Made by a program: the position numbers and the translations under genes. Below, piece by piece: positions 62,633 to 64,000 of a DNA stretch of 64,000 nucleotides (positions are counted from its first letter, which is position 1; every line of letters begins with the position of its first letter). The notes beneath the pieces are model-generated. The model was given only the letters and a program-made list of their open reading frames with translations, was not told where the DNA came from and did no database searches. The DNA comes from Planococcus halocryophilus (GTDB taxonomy: Bacteria; Bacillota; Bacilli; Bacillales_A; Planococcaceae), in contig NZ_JAKVTG010000012.1 of assembly GCF_022489025.1 (NCBI RefSeq), positions 1-64,000 on the forward strand, in the 5' to 3' direction.

Positions 62633-63118
62633 ATGGCAATCGGCATACTGCTAGCTTTTCTAGGTGGCGCATTTGTCTGCGTCCAAAACACCTTTAATGC
62701 GAACGTTAAAAAAAGGGTAAGTATCTGGTCGACGACCGCCCTTGTTCTGCTTCTTGGCTTTGTCGCTTCGCTGGTAGCAGGACTCGTTTTCGAAGGAACG
62801 ACTCTTTTCCACTTTCAAGCCGAGCCGTGGTTTTGGTTCAGTGGCATTCTGGGAGTTGGCGTTGTGGCTTCCGTGACTCAAGGCGTCCAGAAATTGGGGC
62901 CGAGTGCAGCCATCTCACTGGTCATGATCTCTCAAATATTCTTCGGGCTTGTGTGGGATACACTTGGCTGGTTTGGTCTTGAAAAAGTTCCTTTTACTTG
63001 GCAGTCTCTTGCTGCAATTGTATTAATCGCAAGTGGCGCATTGCTGTTCCAACTTGGACCTAAGTCAACAACAACCCGCACCGCTTCTTCTGATGTTGCA
63101 CAAACAAGCCGTGTGTGA
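62633..63118 (+). CDS. small DMT transporter, DUF606/YdcZ type (second)
   Basis: 161 residues, five helices. GILLAFLGGAFVCVQNTFNANVKKRVSIWSTTALVLLLGFVASL and GILGVGVVASVTQGVQKLGPSAAISLVMISQIFFGLVWDTLGWF match DUF606. It is not closely similar to the first copy, as expected for two halves of a pair. GGAGG lies before the ATG. Confidence 0.85.
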   Translation: MAIGILLAFLGGAFVCVQNTFNANVKKRVSIWSTTALVLLLGFVASLVAGLVFEGTTLFHFQAEPWFWFSGILGVGVVASVTQGVQKLGPSAAISLVMISQIFFGLVWDTLGWFGLEKVPFTWQSLAAIVLIASGALLFQLGPKSTTTRTASSDVAQTSRV

Positions 63119-63156
63119 AAATCACATTTACGGCTTTTATATTTTCAAAATATGTA

Positions 63157-63204
63157 GAGAAAACCCCAACAACCTGAACTTGTCAGAATTGCTGGGGTTC
63201 TCTA
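63157..63204. terminator. bidirectional terminator
   Basis: GAGAAAACCCCA pairs with TGGGGTTCTC (one bulge) around a long loop with inner CAA/TTG pairing. It separates the DUF606 operon from the convergent methyltransferase. Confidence 0.75.
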
Positions 63205-63210
63205 TTTTTC

Positions 63211-63810
63211 TTAAACTGGCTTTTGAACAGCAAGTTGAATCACATGAGACAAGCCATTATGTAAAATACCTTCATTTCTCACGACTTCCCCTGTGAAAAA
63301 ATGAACGATTCGGTAATCGTTAAATGCCGACAACACTTCTTCTGGCCCATATAGAAGTTGTTCTGTTTTCGGTCCGCCTGTTCCATATTGGAGTTGATCA
63401 ACAGAGTACACTTCCATTAAAAAATAACCTCCTGGTTTTAACGCACGCTTTACCCCTTCGAATGTTTTCTGTTGGACCTCTTTTGGGTAATGACCAAACA
63501 CGCATATGATTTCGTCCCATTTGTTTTCTGGCCATGTTGCTTGTGACAAATCCACCAGTTCGGTTGAGACAGTTACCGAACGATTTTTTGCGAGTTGCAC
63601 TGTTTTATCTAGGCCACTTTGGGCAATATCCCAGGCAGTGACGCGCATTCGTTGTTCAGCAAGATATACGGCATTACGTCCTTCACCTTCTGCTATCGCA
63701 AGAGCATCACCTGAGAGTTTTAAATTCGGATGGATTTTTTTGATGAATTCATTTGGTTCTGTTCCATACAAATATTCTTTTGTTTGAAAACGTTCATGCC
63801 AAGATGTCAT
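63211..63810 (-). CDS. class I SAM-dependent methyltransferase (TehB-like)
   Basis: 199 residues. WHERFQTKEYLYGTEPNEFI at the N-terminus, ALAIAEGEGRNAVYLAEQRMRVTAWDIAQSGLDKT (SAM motif I and post-I) and the ALKPGGYFLMEVYSVDQL block are typical of small TehB/Tam-like methyltransferases. The acceptor is not predictable; tellurite or small metabolites in relatives. ATG preceded by AGGAGG. Confidence 0.85.
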   Translation of the reverse strand: MTSWHERFQTKEYLYGTEPNEFIKKIHPNLKLSGDALAIAEGEGRNAVYLAEQRMRVTAWDIAQSGLDKTVQLAKNRSVTVSTELVDLSQATWPENKWDEIICVFGHYPKEVQQKTFEGVKRALKPGGYFLMEVYSVDQLQYGTGGPKTEQLLYGPEEVLSAFNDYRIVHFFTGEVVRNEGILHNGLSHVIQLAVQKPV

Positions 63811-63928
63811 ACTTTTGCCTCCTAGGATGGTTTAGCTTTCATCATACCTGTCAAACAAAAAAGATGAAAAGATTGTGCATTCCGATATAATGGAAACCGT
63901 TGAGTATAATACGGATGGAGAGATTTTT

Positions 63929-63964
63929 ATGAAACAGAAAGCACGATTGGGCTTATCACTATGA
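63929..63964 (+). CDS. 11-codon mini-ORF upstream of the edge gene
   Basis: GGAGAG lies upstream of an ATG at 63929 that reads eleven codons (MKQKARLGLSL) to TGA. The TGA overlaps the next ATG (ATGA at 63961). This could be a coupled leader; it may also be only the true ribosome-binding region of the next gene. Confidence 0.25.
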   Translation: MKQKARLGLSL

Positions 63965-64000
63965 GCTATGTCCCAATATTTCACTTAACAATCCCAGCCA
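63961..64000 (+). CDS. 5' end of a gene cut by the window edge, perhaps a VOC protein
   Basis: The frame SYVPIFHLTIPA resembles the first strand of VOC-family proteins. Only 13 codons are visible, so the call is weak. Confidence 0.3.
   Translation, partial: MSYVPIFHLTIPA

Overview
The window looks like chromosome of a low-GC Bacillota, most likely a Planococcaceae member (Planococcus/Sporosarcina-like). This rests on the style of the proteins (SpoIIP-type amidase, thioredoxin-type ArsC, YdaP-type pyruvate oxidase, Bacillus-type MerR/MerA), strong AGGAGG ribosome-binding sites and many A/T-rich intrinsic terminators. No rRNA, tRNA, CRISPR array, transposase or integrase gene was recognised. 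Assignments come from reading motifs, not from database searches.

Layout. 0.4-10.4 kb: single accessory and housekeeping genes: VOC protein, AraC regulator, PAS-GGDEF-EAL c-di-GMP enzyme, pyruvate oxidase, Bcr/CflA exporter, then Nudix, ANT(4')-like aminoglycoside nucleotidyltransferase, P-loop kinase and EamA exporter. 10.5-20 kb: the most unusual part. Ten related intergenic elements (called R here), all on the + strand, are scattered between single-gene units (acyl-ACP desaturase, Imm-5-like protein, HAD phosphatase, a broken GNAT, peptidase E, GrpB, ASCH, two zinc-ribbon proteins). Complete R elements hold a conserved GACAATCCTCT box exactly 29 nt (start to start) before an extended -10 (TGGTATATT), followed by a hairpin-forming leader (H). 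Two complete copies, 6.3 kb apart, are nearly identical. One of them has no gene behind it, only a terminator. A second short repeat (B) follows three of the genes. This resembles an array of gene modules sharing a promoter-leader.

20.8-25.3 kb: a four-gene Dlt-like acylation operon (ACP, acyl-adenylating ligase, MBOAT, SGNH/DltD-like) whose promoter carries a Fur-box-like dyad. 25.5-29.3 kb: small membrane proteins, a DinB/DUF1572 protein, an acyl-CoA ligase and arsRC. 29.4-37.9 kb: a locus resembling E. coli ydjXYZ-ynjABCDEF: YnjB-like lipoprotein, two permeases, ATPase, TVP38 protein and a disulfide oxidoreductase fused to DUF1499, divergent from a CDP-alcohol phosphatidyltransferase and an NDH-2/SelD-type FAD protein. 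38-42.5 kb: cupin-HD-GYP protein, secreted coiled-coil protein, SpoIIP and an EnvC-like M23 protein.

42.6-54.9 kb: a metal-handling region with a CopB-type ATPase, F510_1955-type lipoprotein, multicopper oxidase lipoprotein, APC permease, DedA-PAP2 fusion, MATE pump, His-rich protein and a merR-merA operon with a 20-bp-spacer MerR promoter. 55-64 kb: NTF2-like protein, RibD-C reductase, a GNAT remnant, a terpenoid-cyclase-fold protein, two divergent GntP permeases with 3-hydroxybutyrate dehydrogenase, a DUF606-Crp/Fnr-DUF606 operon, a methyltransferase and a partial gene at the right edge.
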